Source: Buddleja alternifolia
Lineage: Eukaryota > Streptophyta > Magnoliopsida > Lamiales > Scrophulariaceae
DNA: 64,000 nucleotides
Direction of reading: 5' to 3'
NCBI GenBank assembly: GCA_019426215.1
Contig: CM033396.1
Location: 25,435,101 to 25,499,100, forward strand
Both the position numbers and the translations under genes were made by a program. Shown here in pieces: positions 33,750 to 45,300 of the stretch. The first letter of the stretch is position 1. Every line of letters begins with the position of its first letter. The notes under the pieces were generated by a model, which was not told the DNA's origin, ran no database searches, and worked only from the letters and a program-made list of their open reading frames with translations.

Positions 33750-34277
33750 TGTTATGAATTTCATGTTAGATGTTTTGATAATGACAATTAGGAATTTATG
33801 TTAGAACCCAAAATATGTAAGTTTGATTTTAGTAGAAATCATGTATAAGCTTAGAAGCGTTAGATTTGTAATAAGCTTTATAGGCTTCGTTTTGTTTTAT
33901 TCTAGATTGTTAAGCTAAGTAGTCTTAGGCTGCGCGTCTGATGAATTCTGAGTGAGCATATCCGTAGTTTAGTTCAAAGACTCAAGGGCCTAAAGTCTGA
34001 ATAAAGATGAAGTTTCCAAACGTCCAAACGACCAGCTATACCAACTGTTACTTATAGGACAAAAGTTATTCAAGGATGAATGAGCGGCTACCAATGACTG
34101 ATTTCACCTGAATTTATTTCCAAGTCCAGAAGGAGTTTAATGCAATTATTCTCAATGCATTAAATGTTGATAAGAGCATTAAATGTGATAAGCTCTTTCG
34201 GATGTACAAAGAAGCCACCCTATTGGACTGTCAACTTTTCACAGACTGCAGCACCAACTTTTGTGCAGCAAATTTTC
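33750..34277 (+). repeat. Element A 3' LTR, truncated
   Basis: Starts TGTTATGAATTTCATG and matches the 5' LTR from 15632, lacking a short internal piece. The match stops near AGCAAATTTTCA, where integrase coding sequence of element C begins. Confidence 0.88.
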
Positions 34278-36728
34278 AAAAGATCTAAAAGTAACAAGAA
34301 TTAGAAGCGATAGAGGAACTGAATTTACTAACCAAGTTGTTGAGAAGTTTTGTATAGATTTAGGAATACTTCATGAGTATTCTGCTCCTAGAACACCTCA
34401 ACAGAATGGAGTTGCTGAGCGACGGAACAGAACGCTTAAAGAAGCCGCAAGGACGATGTTAGCAGAGTCCAAGCTGCCTCAAAGGTTTTGGGCAGAAGCC
34501 ATCAACACCACTTGCTACACTCAGAACCGGTGTATGATTAACAAGTAACATGAGAAGACCCCATATGAGTTGTGGAAGGGACGTAAGCCTAACGTTTCAT
34601 ACTTTCATGTATTTGGTTCAAAATGTTTCATTCATAACAATGGATCTCACAGCCTAAAGACATTTGATCCTAAAGCAGATGAGGGAATCTTTCTAGGCTA
34701 TGCCAAGAATGGAAAGAGTTTTCGCATCTTAAATAAGATCAAATCAAAGGTTGAAGAATCCATTCATGTTGTGTTTGATGATGCTAACCAAGAACCGAGT
34801 AAGGTTAATCCTGATGATGTAGGAATTAAAGATCTCTCCCAACAAGCATCGCAAATCAACCTTAGGGATGATAGTGATGACGAGGATGATGGGATTCATG
34901 TACTTCCTCCTAAGGATGCTCGTGAGGTTAACAAAAATGATAATGTCAGAATCGCTGATGATCATGAAGAGAATGATCATCAAGAGCAGATTAGAACTGT
35001 GAATGATGCAGCGTCTACGCAAGAGACAAATGAGAATCAAGCGATTAACAACCAAGAGTCTCTTAACCCTTTCCAACCAGACCGTAAATGGCTTAGAGAT
35101 CATCCACCAGAGCTAGTAATTGGAGATATTGAAGCACCTGTTAGAACTAGGTCCGCTACATTTAATGAGGCCATGTTCGCAAGTTTCCTATCTCAAATGG
35201 AACCAAAAAAAGTGGATGAAGCGCTTAATGATTCAAGTTGGGTAGAAGCAATGCAAGAAGAGCTCAATCAATTTGAAAGAAGTAAGGTTTGGACGCTAGT
35301 ACCAAGACCAACTCACCAAGGAATTATTGGAACAAGATGGGTTTTTAGGAACAAAATGGATGAAGATGGAATTGTTATAAGAAACAAAGCTAGATTAGTC
35401 GCTCAGGGTTATTGTCAAGAAGAGGGTATTGACTTTGATGAAACGTATGCCCCAGTAGCCCGTCTTGAAGCAATTAGGATGTTCCTAGCGTTTGCCGCAT
35501 TCAACAAGTTCACAGTATACCAAATGGACATGAAGAGTGCATTCTTGAATGGTAAACTCCAAGAAGAAGTCTATGCGGAACAACCACCAGGATTCATCAA
35601 CAACCATGGCAAAAGTATGGTCTACAAGCTGGATAAGGCACTCTATGGCCTTAAACAAGCACCAAGAGCATGGTATGACACTCTCTCTATCTTCCTTATA
35701 GGTAAAGGCTTTTCAAAAGGCAGCGTTGACACAACGTTATTTAAAATTACCCATAATAAAGATATTCTCTTAGTCCAAATCTATGTTGATGATATTATAT
35801 TTGGTTCTACTAATAAGCGACTGTGTGAGAAATTTTCGAAAATGATGCAAGATCAATTTGAAATGTGCATGATGGGTGAATTAACTTTCTTCTTAGGATT
35901 ACAAGTTAAGCAACTCCCTAATGGAATATTTATAAACCAAGCTAAATATACTAGAGATATGATTAAGAAATTTGGTATGGAAAATGCATCATCTTCAAAA
36001 ATTCCAATGAGCCAGACGCTTAAGTTAGATAAAGATGAAAGTGGGAAGAAAATTGATATCACTAACTATAGGGGTATTATTGGATCACTTCTTTATCTTA
36101 CCGCTAGTAGACCTGATATTATGTTTTCAGTATGCATGTGTGCACGTTTTCAATCTGATCCTAAAGAATCACACTTAATTGCTACCAAGAAGATCCTTAA
36201 GTACCTAAAAGGCACAAAAATGTGGGCTTATGGTATTCACAGGATTCTTCTTTTGAACTAATTGGTTATTCAGATGCAGATTTTGCAGGATGCAAAATAG
36301 ATAGAAAAAGTACTAGTGGTACATGTCAATTTCTAGGTGATCGACTAGTTTCATGGCATAGTAAGAAACAACAATCCATAGCGACTTCTACCGCTGAGGC
36401 AGAATATGTAGCCGCTGGAAGCTGTTGTGCACAAATCCTTTGGATGAGGCAACAACTTAGAGATTATGGAATAATCCTAGGTCCTACCCCAATCCATTGT
36501 GATAACCAAAGTGCTTTAGCTATGACCCAAAATCCTGTTCTTCATTCTTGAACCAAACACATTGACATTAGATACCATTTCTTGCGTGACCATGTTCAAA
36601 AGAAAGATATCTCCATGCACTTTATTGGAACTGACAAACAACTGGCAGATATCTTCACAAAAGCGCTCAACGAACAACGCTTTCTCACTTTGAGAAATGA
36701 ATTAGGTATGATCGATTTAAAAGCTTAA
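34278..36728 (+). pseudogene. Element C pol: partial integrase, RT, RNase H
   Basis: The integrase core starts within RIRSDRGTEFTNQ and continues NGVAERRNRTLKEAARTM. Open frame 34570-36261 then gives the [11 protein letters not shown] block, the acidic linker, RT ([61 protein letters not shown] with YVDD intact) and the start of RNase H. Breaks: TAA at 34546 after MINK, shared with element A; a one-base deletion near 36,218 that shifts RNase H; TGA at 36549 (HS* where A has HSRTKHIDI). RNase H then continues (DNQSALAMTQ) to TAA at 36726. Confidence 0.9.
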
Positions 36729-37538
36729 ATCATAAAGCATCATATTTAATAGGCATATAATTTAAGGGGAATCCTCTTTTTGTTTGTATCTAAAGCATTT
36801 ATCAAAATTTGAAATGAGTCATCAACTTTAGGGGGAACTCTAAAATTGTACTTACTTCAATGTATCAAGCGACTGTGATCAAAAATGACTTTCAAAATCT
36901 TAAAGCATTGATCACTAGCTCTTATCTATTATACATGACAAAATCAATCTCTAATAATGTTGTCTCTCATAAATCCAAGCGATTGATTCACTTATTGAAA
37001 TATTTTATGAAAAGACTTCAGCGTTGAAAGGATTCCCACTTTAACGCTAAGTAACTCAATTTCAAAAATTCATGCATAGTTTTCATTGCTAAAAATAACG
37101 TGTGGATAAGACCAAAAGATCAGATTTGACAACTACCCACACGTGCCTATCAAATCAAACTGACGGTTATGATTCATATCTAAACCGAGGCGGTTCAGTG
37201 ATTGCATGAGTCTGAGTAAGTGTCAGTACACTATCAGGCGCGTGCACATCACGCTGAAAATTTCAAATTTTTTTCAAACCGTTTCAAATTAACTGCGGAT
37301 CCGAAAAGTGTTATAGTACCCTACTTTACCACACTTTTTGACATCCGAAATTAAATATACACGGTTCAGATTCCTTTTGTCATTAACCTCTGAACACGTG
37401 TCATTCATCTGTCAATTGAGGAGTTACTTTCACCTTCTATTTAAACCTTTATCACTTCCAATCTCTCCTACTGTTAAAGCTTTTTCTCTCCAAAGGCAAA
37501 AATCCCTCAATTTTCTCCAAAAGCTTCAACTTTCAGCA
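36729..37538 (+). other. Element C spacer between pol and 3' ORF
   Basis: No independent coding signal. An open frame runs upstream of ATG 37539 from 37338, but that extension has no counterpart in A or E. CT-rich runs lie just before the ATG. Confidence 0.55.
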
Positions 37539-38767
37539 ATGGCACCCAAAGTTTCAAAATCTTCTAAGACAGCAACAAAACCAGTTACAGTTAACGCCGG
37601 ATTTTTGGTTAACTGGGACTATCTCTTTGATAACCAGAACTTCCCTCTTCGAACAATTCTTCCACTTGTTCAAGAATCTGGTTTGAAAGACATGCTTACT
37701 ACTACATTCAACTATTTTGAAGAAGAATCTCTCCACTTTTTCTGCAATGGTCAAATTTCTGTAGACGGAAACTCCATATCCTGCGTCTTCCCTTCTGCAA
37801 AAGAGACCTTTATCCTCACTCCTTCTCTAATTTCTTCATTACTTGGTCTGCCTAATACTGGCATTGAGGTAGAACGTGTAAATCTCGGCGATGCTACCAA
37901 AGTATGGGACGTGATAAAGAAAGAAGATGTTCACGACGCCTATGAGCCCAACTTCAAGAAGAACGATATGAAAGGCGAATATGTCATCCTCGCTGACATA
38001 TGTTCAAAGATTATTGAATGCAGAAAAGGGACGTTCGATAAAGTAACTAACATTCAATACAAGATGATGGTTGCCATCCTGGCTAAGTTAAAAATTAACT
38101 GGTCTCTTTACGTGTTCAATCGATTCAAAGCAGCGATGGCTAAGTCCGTTAATCCCAAGCCTTACGGAATTTTGCGAAGTCGTATTCTCTGCTCTAGCGG
38201 ATATACGCAAGCGTCTGGGAAAAAGATCCCAGCGACCAAGTTTTATGGCAAGAAAATGATAAGCGAGCTTCTTAACCCGCGGAAACCTGGCGGAGCAGCG
38301 GTTCCAAAAGATCAGCGTGTTGTTCGCAGTGATGATGAAGATCAAGCGTCCTCGTCATCATCATCATCATCAGAAGAAGTGGTGGTCAAGCGACCTAAGA
38401 GAAAGCTCATTCTCAAAGTCGCTGAGCCATCAAAGCCCGCAAAGAAGCAAAAGCCTGAACTAAAGAAGAAGAAGCCGGAACCCAAAAAGAAACAAAATAA
38501 TCCCTTCTCCTTCTCCCTCGCCTAAGTCTCCTTCTCCTCCTCCAGCGTTTTTCTTTTCCGTTCCTGAGGAAGAAGAGACAGCAGTGGAAGAAGAAGTACT
38601 ACTTGCACGAAGGCGTACTCTTACTCCCACTCCCGCAGTATCTTCTAGCGCTCCCACAAATCCAGCGCTTAGAGAGTCAGCGAGTGCTTCCGTCTCTGAC
38701 GCTGTTCCCGAAATCAGCTCAGATCCTCAAGACGTTTCTCCATCTGAAAGGCTTCCCAATGTTCAGG

Positions 38768-38858
38768 GTAAGTATTTGCTAAGCAAATTAGTCTATCCTT
38801 TCCTCGTTAGTTTCCTAAGTCTCTAACGCTAGGATAAAAACAAAACAAATTCTTTCAG
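38768..38858 (+). other. Intron 1 of element C 3' ORF (predicted)
   Basis: Donor CAGG/GTAAGT and acceptor TTCTTTCAG/CG, 91 nt, phase 1. The intron holds stops in the exon frame. Removing it joins GLPNVQG-type sequence to APSEADIHYV in frame. Confidence 0.7.
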
Positions 38859-39038
38859 CGCCAAGTGAAGCAGATATTCATTATGTTCTCAACACGCTTG
38901 AAGAACTAAATATCCCTATTCGTGTTGATCCAATAACTTCTTTTATCGATTTAGAACCGGATGAAGAAGTTCAGGAGCCTGAGGCACTTGTCCAAGAAAC
39001 AGATCAAGCGACTAAGACAGTCGATGATAGTCCTCAGG

Positions 39039-39120
39039 GTAAGCGATGCAGTATTTTCTTTGTAAATTTCTACTCAGTAGGAATTTTTGCTTGCTTTTCT
39101 CAATCGCTTACATGTTTCAG
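39039..39120 (+). other. Intron 2 of element C 3' ORF (predicted)
   Basis: Donor CAGG/GTAAGC and acceptor ATGTTTCAG/CT, 82 nt, phase 1. Its position and phase match the candidate introns of A and E. Confidence 0.7.
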
Positions 39121-39335
39121 CTCATGACGGAGTTCATGATGAACCAATCGCTGAAGCCCCTCCTCTCTCGGAGATTCCAGTTGAACTAGACATGGACATG
39201 GCAACTGTCGTGCATATTGCTAAAGAAGCATTCCAAGTTCTTCCTGACGCTGAAAGCTCATCAGCGAGTGAAGCAACTTTAAACGCTGAGCGGTCGATAG
39301 AAGTGGCCCCCATTCCAACAGAAGCTATTGCCCTT

Positions 39336-41006
39336 TGAAACGCTAAAAGCTAACGTGCTATGATAGCAAGTGCACTAGACGTGTGTAGTAATAAGTGGAC
39401 AAAAAGTCCGGGTTGTCGAACCACAAGGACTTGAATTCTAGTTCATGATTTTTCGATAAAAGATAAGACAATTAAAGTAAAGTGCAAGAAAAAGATTAAG
39501 CAATTAACGAACCAAAGAGAAACGTACTATAGATTAAATCTCACGTATGATAAAATGACTAAGGCACATGCTACAACCAAATCTACTCGTCAATATACAT
39601 GAGCTACTCTTCGAATTATTAGACTCCTATTGCTTTGGTGGAAACTCCTAAATTAACTATTACCCGATGTCTCGGCACATAATAATCCTATGATTAATTG
39701 ACGGTTCTCTAAATATGTCTATCCGAGAATCTAATCAAAAATCACGCATTAATATTCTAGAGCTTCCCCGAACGAATCCGGCTAACAACACCCGGGAATC
39801 TTTACCTATTTCTAGGGCAATCCCTCATTTGTTTCGGATGATGTGTTAATTCTCTTGCACCCTAATCTATTTTCTCTCGAACAACTAGATTAGGCAAGAT
39901 AGCAAGCATATGGTGATCAAACACATGATTGGAATAAAAGCATAGAATTAACACACAAAGCAATAGGAGAATTAATACAAAGAGCAACTTCACATATATT
40001 GATTCATAAATTTGGCCTTCACATGGCCTTAGTTCTACAATATTAGCCTCTCATCAAAGCCTTAAGAAAATCTAATACAAACATATACATACTCATGGAA
40101 ATAAACATGTAAATGCAAATAATTAAAACTCCCTCAATTGATTGATGATGGATCTTTGCTCTTGATCTTCAATCCTTAGCTCCTCTCTCTTTGTTCCCCT
40201 CCAAAAGTGATGAAGAAAATGGTGATGAATGATGATGAGTGAAAAGTGATGGACCAAATGCCTCTCTCTCCCTCCTCTCCCAGATGTGTTCGGTCCAATT
40301 GTTCTCAAATATCCTTAAGAAGACCTCCAAAATCAGCTCCTCATGTGTATGTCCCCCCTAGTGTCCCCTCCACTACTCTTAAAGTGAGTAGTATAAAATT
40401 CCCTAAAGTAGATCTAGTAAGAAACATACTTATGACATCCCCCCCATACATGTGATGACCTCTTGGCTTTAAATGTTCCATTCCCCCATCAAATGATGAT
40501 CTTTTGGCTGAAAGGAATCAAATCTCGGATGTGGCCACGCCTAGGCGCGGGATTTATGGCGCTCGGGCGCCCAAATCAGAATGTTGGGAGTATTTGCCTC
40601 TGTCTGGCGCAGTGATTGTATTTCCTTCATAACTCTCTACACAAAACTCCGATTTGGATGATTCAAGTCCTCATTTGAAGCTAACACATAGTTCTACAAC
40701 TTTGTAGAAGGAAACTGCATCCAATTCAGTCTCTAAAAATAAGAAAATATCGCTCGAACGTGGAAACTGGTGTAGATACGGCGCCCAGGCGTGGGCAAGA
40801 TGGCGCCTAGGCGTAGGGGTGCATAGCAATTTGGCCTAAACTTGTTTTATACGTCATTTTTCATCCCGTTCTTTGATTGTATCCATTTAAGACCTGAAAT
40901 CACTTAATGCACGAATTAAACGCACATGTGGCAAGAATCAAGCGATAAATGAACCTAAGACATAAATGCAAAGGGGCTTAAAAACACGTAAAAATGCCTC
41001 TTATCA
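39336..41006 (-). mobile_element. Athila solo LTR inserted in the 3' ORF of element C
   Basis: Starts TGAAACGC and ends TTATCA on the plus strand, 1,671 bp. A perfect 5-bp duplication CCCTT flanks it (39331-39335 and 41007-41011). Reverse-complement homology to the LTRs of element D is clear at both ends (TGATAAGAGGCATTTTTAC against TGATAGGAGTCATTTTTAC; GCACGTTAGCTT at the other). It contains at least four GC palindrome copies (about 40,533-40,575 and 40,778-40,820). Removing the insert and one duplication restores the host frame exactly. Solo LTRs arise by recombination between the two LTRs of a full element. Confidence 0.93.
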
Positions 41007-43558
41007 CCCTTGTTCCTACGCCAACCGGACCTCCTCCTCGTGTCATTGATTTCTTCCCGCACGGATATCATCCAGATGTCGAATTTTATTATGCTGCCAG
41101 AGAACGTGACGCTCAAATGCTTGCCGAGTTGGAAATCAACTTTCAAAGCACTCTCCATCGGCCCGATATGTCCGATACCAAGAAATTTGAGTTTTTCGAG
41201 CGTATTGCAGATCTAGGGCTATATGACTTAGAGCGACTTCAATCTCGCCTTGTGTACATTCGTCGTCCAGTGTTCAATAGAGCTGACTTTGATCAACAGC
41301 GATTTACTCTAACAGGTCGCTCGGACGAGTCCTTTTATCCTCTACGCCCAAGCAAGATTGTTTTTAAGAACCCACACATGGGTGATTGGAACAAAAATCC
41401 TGATGAGGAAGATCTCAATAAGATAGGATACTCTGCTCTCCCTTCCGTTGTCAAGTCTCCCCAGAACGCTCTCTCTCCAAATCCACTCAAACTCTGGAAA
41501 GGCAAAGGCTCGCTTGTTGCGGAGCACCCAAATCCAGTCAACTCGTGAATTGAAGATGAGGCTCGTGAATATCTTGCCAGATTATGGGCTGAAGACTATG
41601 ATGATGAAACAGAACGCTTCGAGAAATTCTTAGCTGCTAGAAAAGATCAAAACAAAGCGAACAAACTTGGAAAACGATGGATGATGGATACAGCCAAATG
41701 GGCTGAAGAGTTCGTTCTTCACTTCTACACCCTTGATGAACTCGTCAAATATCCATTCCTGTTTAATTTTGGAATAGAATATAGACGCCGAGGATTTGCC
41801 ACCTTTTTGCTTCAACAGCGTCAAATAATTGCCGGTAATGTTAGCACTTTTCCACGATACAGACAACCAATCGAAAGCTACATTCGCCAGCAGCTCGCCT
41901 TATTCAGCCAGGGCGGACGCTACGTTTTGCATCCTCGTGCAAACTTTGTTCAACGAATCTTCCCTGACCTCAACGAAGACGCTTCGTCAAGTAAACAACC
42001 AGTTCTTCAAAGCCAGAGTCAGATTCGTGTTGACACTTCAACAGAACACGCTGAGTTTGCTGAGTTCCACCGAGATATGAGAGCAGTGATAGAAAATGTC
42101 CAAGCATTGGATACAAGTTTCAATCACTATTCAGGGTTAAACGATTTCCGAGGATATACTCTCCACCCTGTGCTCTTCAGTGAACAGAATATTCAAGTGG
42201 CCAAGATGATCTCGCTGATTAGGCCAGTGGACCAAGAAGCAGCTCAAGCGTTCATGCCGCTAATTTTGGACTTTTTCAACACATATACCTGAGGGATTGC
42301 TTTACCAGAAGGTGTGCAACTTGCACTAAGTACTGACGAGCGCGAAGACGCTATATTCTTTATCCCGCAATCTAGCCTGATCAGTCCCCGACATGTGTTG
42401 GAAGCCCTTGGCCCCCTCTGGGTTATTGGCATTCGAGAACCTTCTCCTCCCTCAATCCAAATTCTGGAAGAAGATTCTGCTCCTACTGCGGAAGTCGCTC
42501 ATCTCCCTGAGGCTTCCTTGCCAGATTCTTCTAGAGCCCCAGTAGTCGAGCCCCCAGCGATTGCTGATTCTACCTTGCATCATGCCATTGAAGAAGTGCA
42601 CGCTGAAATTGCTCAAGCGCCTGTAGAACCTCTCCTAAGAGATAAAACCAAAGGCAAGGCTGCAGTTTCAAGTTCTTACGGACTTCTCCCGTCCCCAGAA
42701 CGTCCTTCTTCAGATTCAGATTCCGACAGTGACTTAGAAGCCCGAGATTTTATAAAGGCTGTACGGAACTCGCTTCACCACATCGAAGGTTCCTGCTCCA
42801 AGCTTTCTAAAGCCGCTACCAGACAGACTCGCTTAATGTCTGATACGCGAAGCCGTGACATTGCCAAAGCTTCAAATTACAGCACCATTGCTATCATGGA
42901 AAGCATGTCCCCTCTTATCGCTGAGCTCTCCTCTGAATTCAATCGTCACCTTGCTCAGAGCGCTTCGGCTGATGCGGACCGACACGCTTCATCCGATGCT
43001 ATTGCTCAAAGTGTCGCTCAACAGATTGCTCTTCTAGTCGAAGAAGTTCGACTTTTGCGCCGCGATGTCGCTGATCTAAAATTGTCCCTTGATGAAGTCA
43101 AGAAGGGGGAAAGTAAAGAAAAGACCAAAGCGATTTCCAAGACGGATAATAAACATTGGCGTGCGATGTTAGATGAACTGGTAAGCATTAAGAGAATGCT
43201 ATCCAAGAAACGAAAACCAAGGTATTATCTCAGAAAATACGCTCTTCCCCAGTTGGACCCCGACTTCTTAGAGAATATGGGATTTCATGCTTATGCCGGA
43301 CCGCTACAACGACCTGTGAATTGGAGACCGTCAAATGACCGTCAAAAAGATATATATTATGATCTGATTCGAGAACTTGGCATTCCACCAAGGGATTGGA
43401 CGGAAAGGTTGTTAGAGCTAAATGAAAGTGCCAGACTCCGTAGGCATGACTATGATGAAATCCAGCATACAACTATGATCGACATTGATCGACTCTTAAA
43501 AGAACTAGCGTTAGAAGTTCTTCAAGGCGAAGAAAGAGCAAAGCGACAGAAGAAATAA

Positions 43559-43793
43559 ATGTTTTTTTTGCGGATTTTATTTCTTTCTTATTCTTTTCAG
43601 TATAAATCATGTATGCTTCATTTCAATACATATGAATGATTTATTGCTGAAACAACTTGTTGAAGCCAAACTAACTTTAACTAACATTACTAACCTTTCA
43701 AATGCTGACTTATATTCCTTTGGGCCTTTTCTTTTTTAACTCTTAAAATTATAAAAGAGTTACAAGTCTTGACATCATCAAAAAAGGGGAAAT
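43559..43793 (+). other. Element C 3' untranslated region and polypurine tract
   Basis: AT-rich region without ORF. The purine tract AAAAAAGGGGAAAT lies directly before the LTR start TGTTAGG. Confidence 0.75.
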
Positions 43794-45300
43794 TGTTAGG
43801 AAATCTCATGTTAGATGTTTTGATGATGACAAGATCGGATTCAATGTGAGACCCCAAATAAAATGTAAGTTTATGCTTTCATAGATCATTGTATAAAGCG
43901 TTTAAAAGAGTTTGTAATTTTGTTTAGGCTTGTAATTTTTATCCTCATAGATTTTAGACTAAGTCTTAGCGACTGAATTAATAATAGAATTCTAGGTGAG
44001 TCTATTTGAGAAGAAGTTGAAGACCAGCGTCTGAAGTCAACCGAAGATGAAGATTGCGTCTTAGCGCCTGTCAAACGCTAAGAGACCGCAGTTCAGGATT
44101 CATGAATCAAGCGTTCAAATACTCAAGCGACTTAAAGAAGATTCACCTGAAATAAATCCTCAAGTCATAAAGGACTTAAATGCAATCATTCAACGGGCAT
44201 TTATTTCCAACGGGAAATAAATTCAAATTGCATTAAATGCCTGATAAAAGCATTAAATGTGATAAGCTACTGTGACTTTTGGACAAGCCTCCCTTTGACC
44301 AGACTGTCAGAACTTTCAAAGTTTTAGCTGCTCCCGTCCAATCGGTTCCAGCGAATTTTCAGGAATGTCAGATTTTAAGTACAAACACGCGCTACGTGAA
44401 AGGCACGCTCCTACATGTGTCCAACGGACAGATCCCAAGAAATTGCCTATCTATACCTTACTCCATAAAATCAAAAAAAAAGAGGAACAACATAAAGAAT
44501 ATACGAGAAATTATTGCCAAAAATCCTACGTACATTCTTTCTGAAAAAGCTTAGAGATTTCATAGCCAAAACTTTTCAAGCTTTCCATCTACATTCAAAC
44601 AGTCACAAATATCTCAAACATCTTCCAAAGAAGAAATCCAAACTCCAACTGAGATATTCCAAGTTGTTTGATCTTCTTTAAAACAAACAAAACCCTAGTG
44701 ATAAACCTCAACATTTCATCTGAGTGAGAAAAGTTGTTGAAAACTTTCAGGCAGCATTTCTGAGTGAGAGAAGCTTGAAGAAGACGATCTTCATTGGTGC
44801 TGAAGTCTGTGTGATCAAGGAGCCCAAGATCATTTTCATCCATTACTATTGTGTAGAAGTTTCTGTGTGATCCTTTGATAATCATCATAGTAATTTCCTC
44901 CAAGTGAAAAAGGAGAAGAAGGACGTAGCTGGGATTACATCACCCAGTGAACCTTACAAATTATTGTGTCATTTATTTTATTGTCTTATATTATTCACTT
45001 CATATTATTCTGAAAAAGACAAGTAAAATTGCAAAGCGACTAATTCAACCAAAAGAACGCTAAACATTATTTCCGCTGTGCTAACCCTGATTAAGCGATC
45101 CAAGCGTTGCCCTACTTTGGTAAACTGCTGAAATCACTAAGTCTAAGTTAACTATTCTGAAGCGTCTGACCCAAGCACTCAGTTTTTCCAAGCGTTCAAA
45201 TTTCTAAAGTGATACGAAAGTTTTGTGAAGTCGAAAAAGACTTCAGGGTCTATTCAACCCCCCCCTTCTAGACCCTTTCGTATGCCACTTGGGACCACCA
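43794..45300 (+). repeat. Element C 3' LTR
   Basis: Starts TGTTAGGAAATCTCATG and is homologous to the A LTRs in its first 850 bp. It has a pyrimidine run CAACCCCCCCCTTCTAGACC-like near the end, as is usual for Sirevirus LTRs, and probably ends GGGACCACCA. The exact end is inferred because no second copy is present. A weak ORF on the minus strand is not supported. Confidence 0.75.

Larger units (their letters stand above)
15632..34277 (+). mobile_element. Element A: Sirevirus-like Ty1/copia retrotransposon, truncated and split by element B
   Basis: 5' LTR piece (15632-16489), pol (to 20106), spacer, long 3' ORF (20943-22833 and 32009-33515), purine tract and 3' LTR piece (33750-34277). Gag, primer site and the end of the 5' LTR are deleted: the LTR joins directly to the gag-pol boundary region. 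The 3' LTR is cut at about 34,277 and fused to the integrase of element C. Element B sits inside the 3' ORF. Confidence 0.85.
37539..43558 (+). pseudogene. Element C long 3' ORF (about 1,390 codons after splicing), env-like position
   Basis: Start MAPKVSKSS, shared with A and E. Exon 1 37539-38767, exon 2 38859-39038, exon 3 39121-39335 resuming at 41012-43558 after the solo LTR. Coding length is 4,171 nt, one base more than 1,390 codons, matching the single frameshift near 38,500. Other damage: TGA at 41546 and 42290. Domains: conserved N-terminal domain (about residues 15-270: INAGFLVNW-like start, MKGEYVILADICSKIIECRKGTFDK, NPKPYGILRS, NPRKPGGAAVP), a Lys/Ser/Pro-rich basic linker, an acidic region, an uncharacterised region (FFPHGYHPDVEFYY, FGIEYRRRGFATFLL, YVLHPRANFVQRIFPDL) and a C-terminal alpha-helical region likely to form a coiled coil (LLVEEVRLLRRDVADLKLSLDE split). 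No signal peptide or membrane segment. Function unknown. Confidence 0.78.
34278..45300 (+). mobile_element. Element C: Sirevirus-like Ty1/copia retrotransposon, 5'-truncated
   Basis: Head-to-tail with element A. It lacks its 5' LTR, gag, protease and the first half of integrase. It retains the integrase end, RT, RNase H, spacer, the long 3' ORF, purine tract and a full-length-looking 3' LTR (43794 to about 45300). The 3' ORF carries an Athila solo LTR. C is a different subfamily from A: the 3' ORF products align over their whole length but differ at many positions. Confidence 0.87.

Noticed and set aside
37338..37538. Upstream extension of the element C 3' ORF (67 extra codons)
   Set aside because: The start at 37539 (MAPKVSK) is shared with A and E, and the upstream residues have no counterpart.
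37539..43558. Calling the 3' ORFs envelope proteins
   Set aside because: I see no signal peptide, fusion peptide or membrane anchor in any copy. Only the position after pol is env-like.
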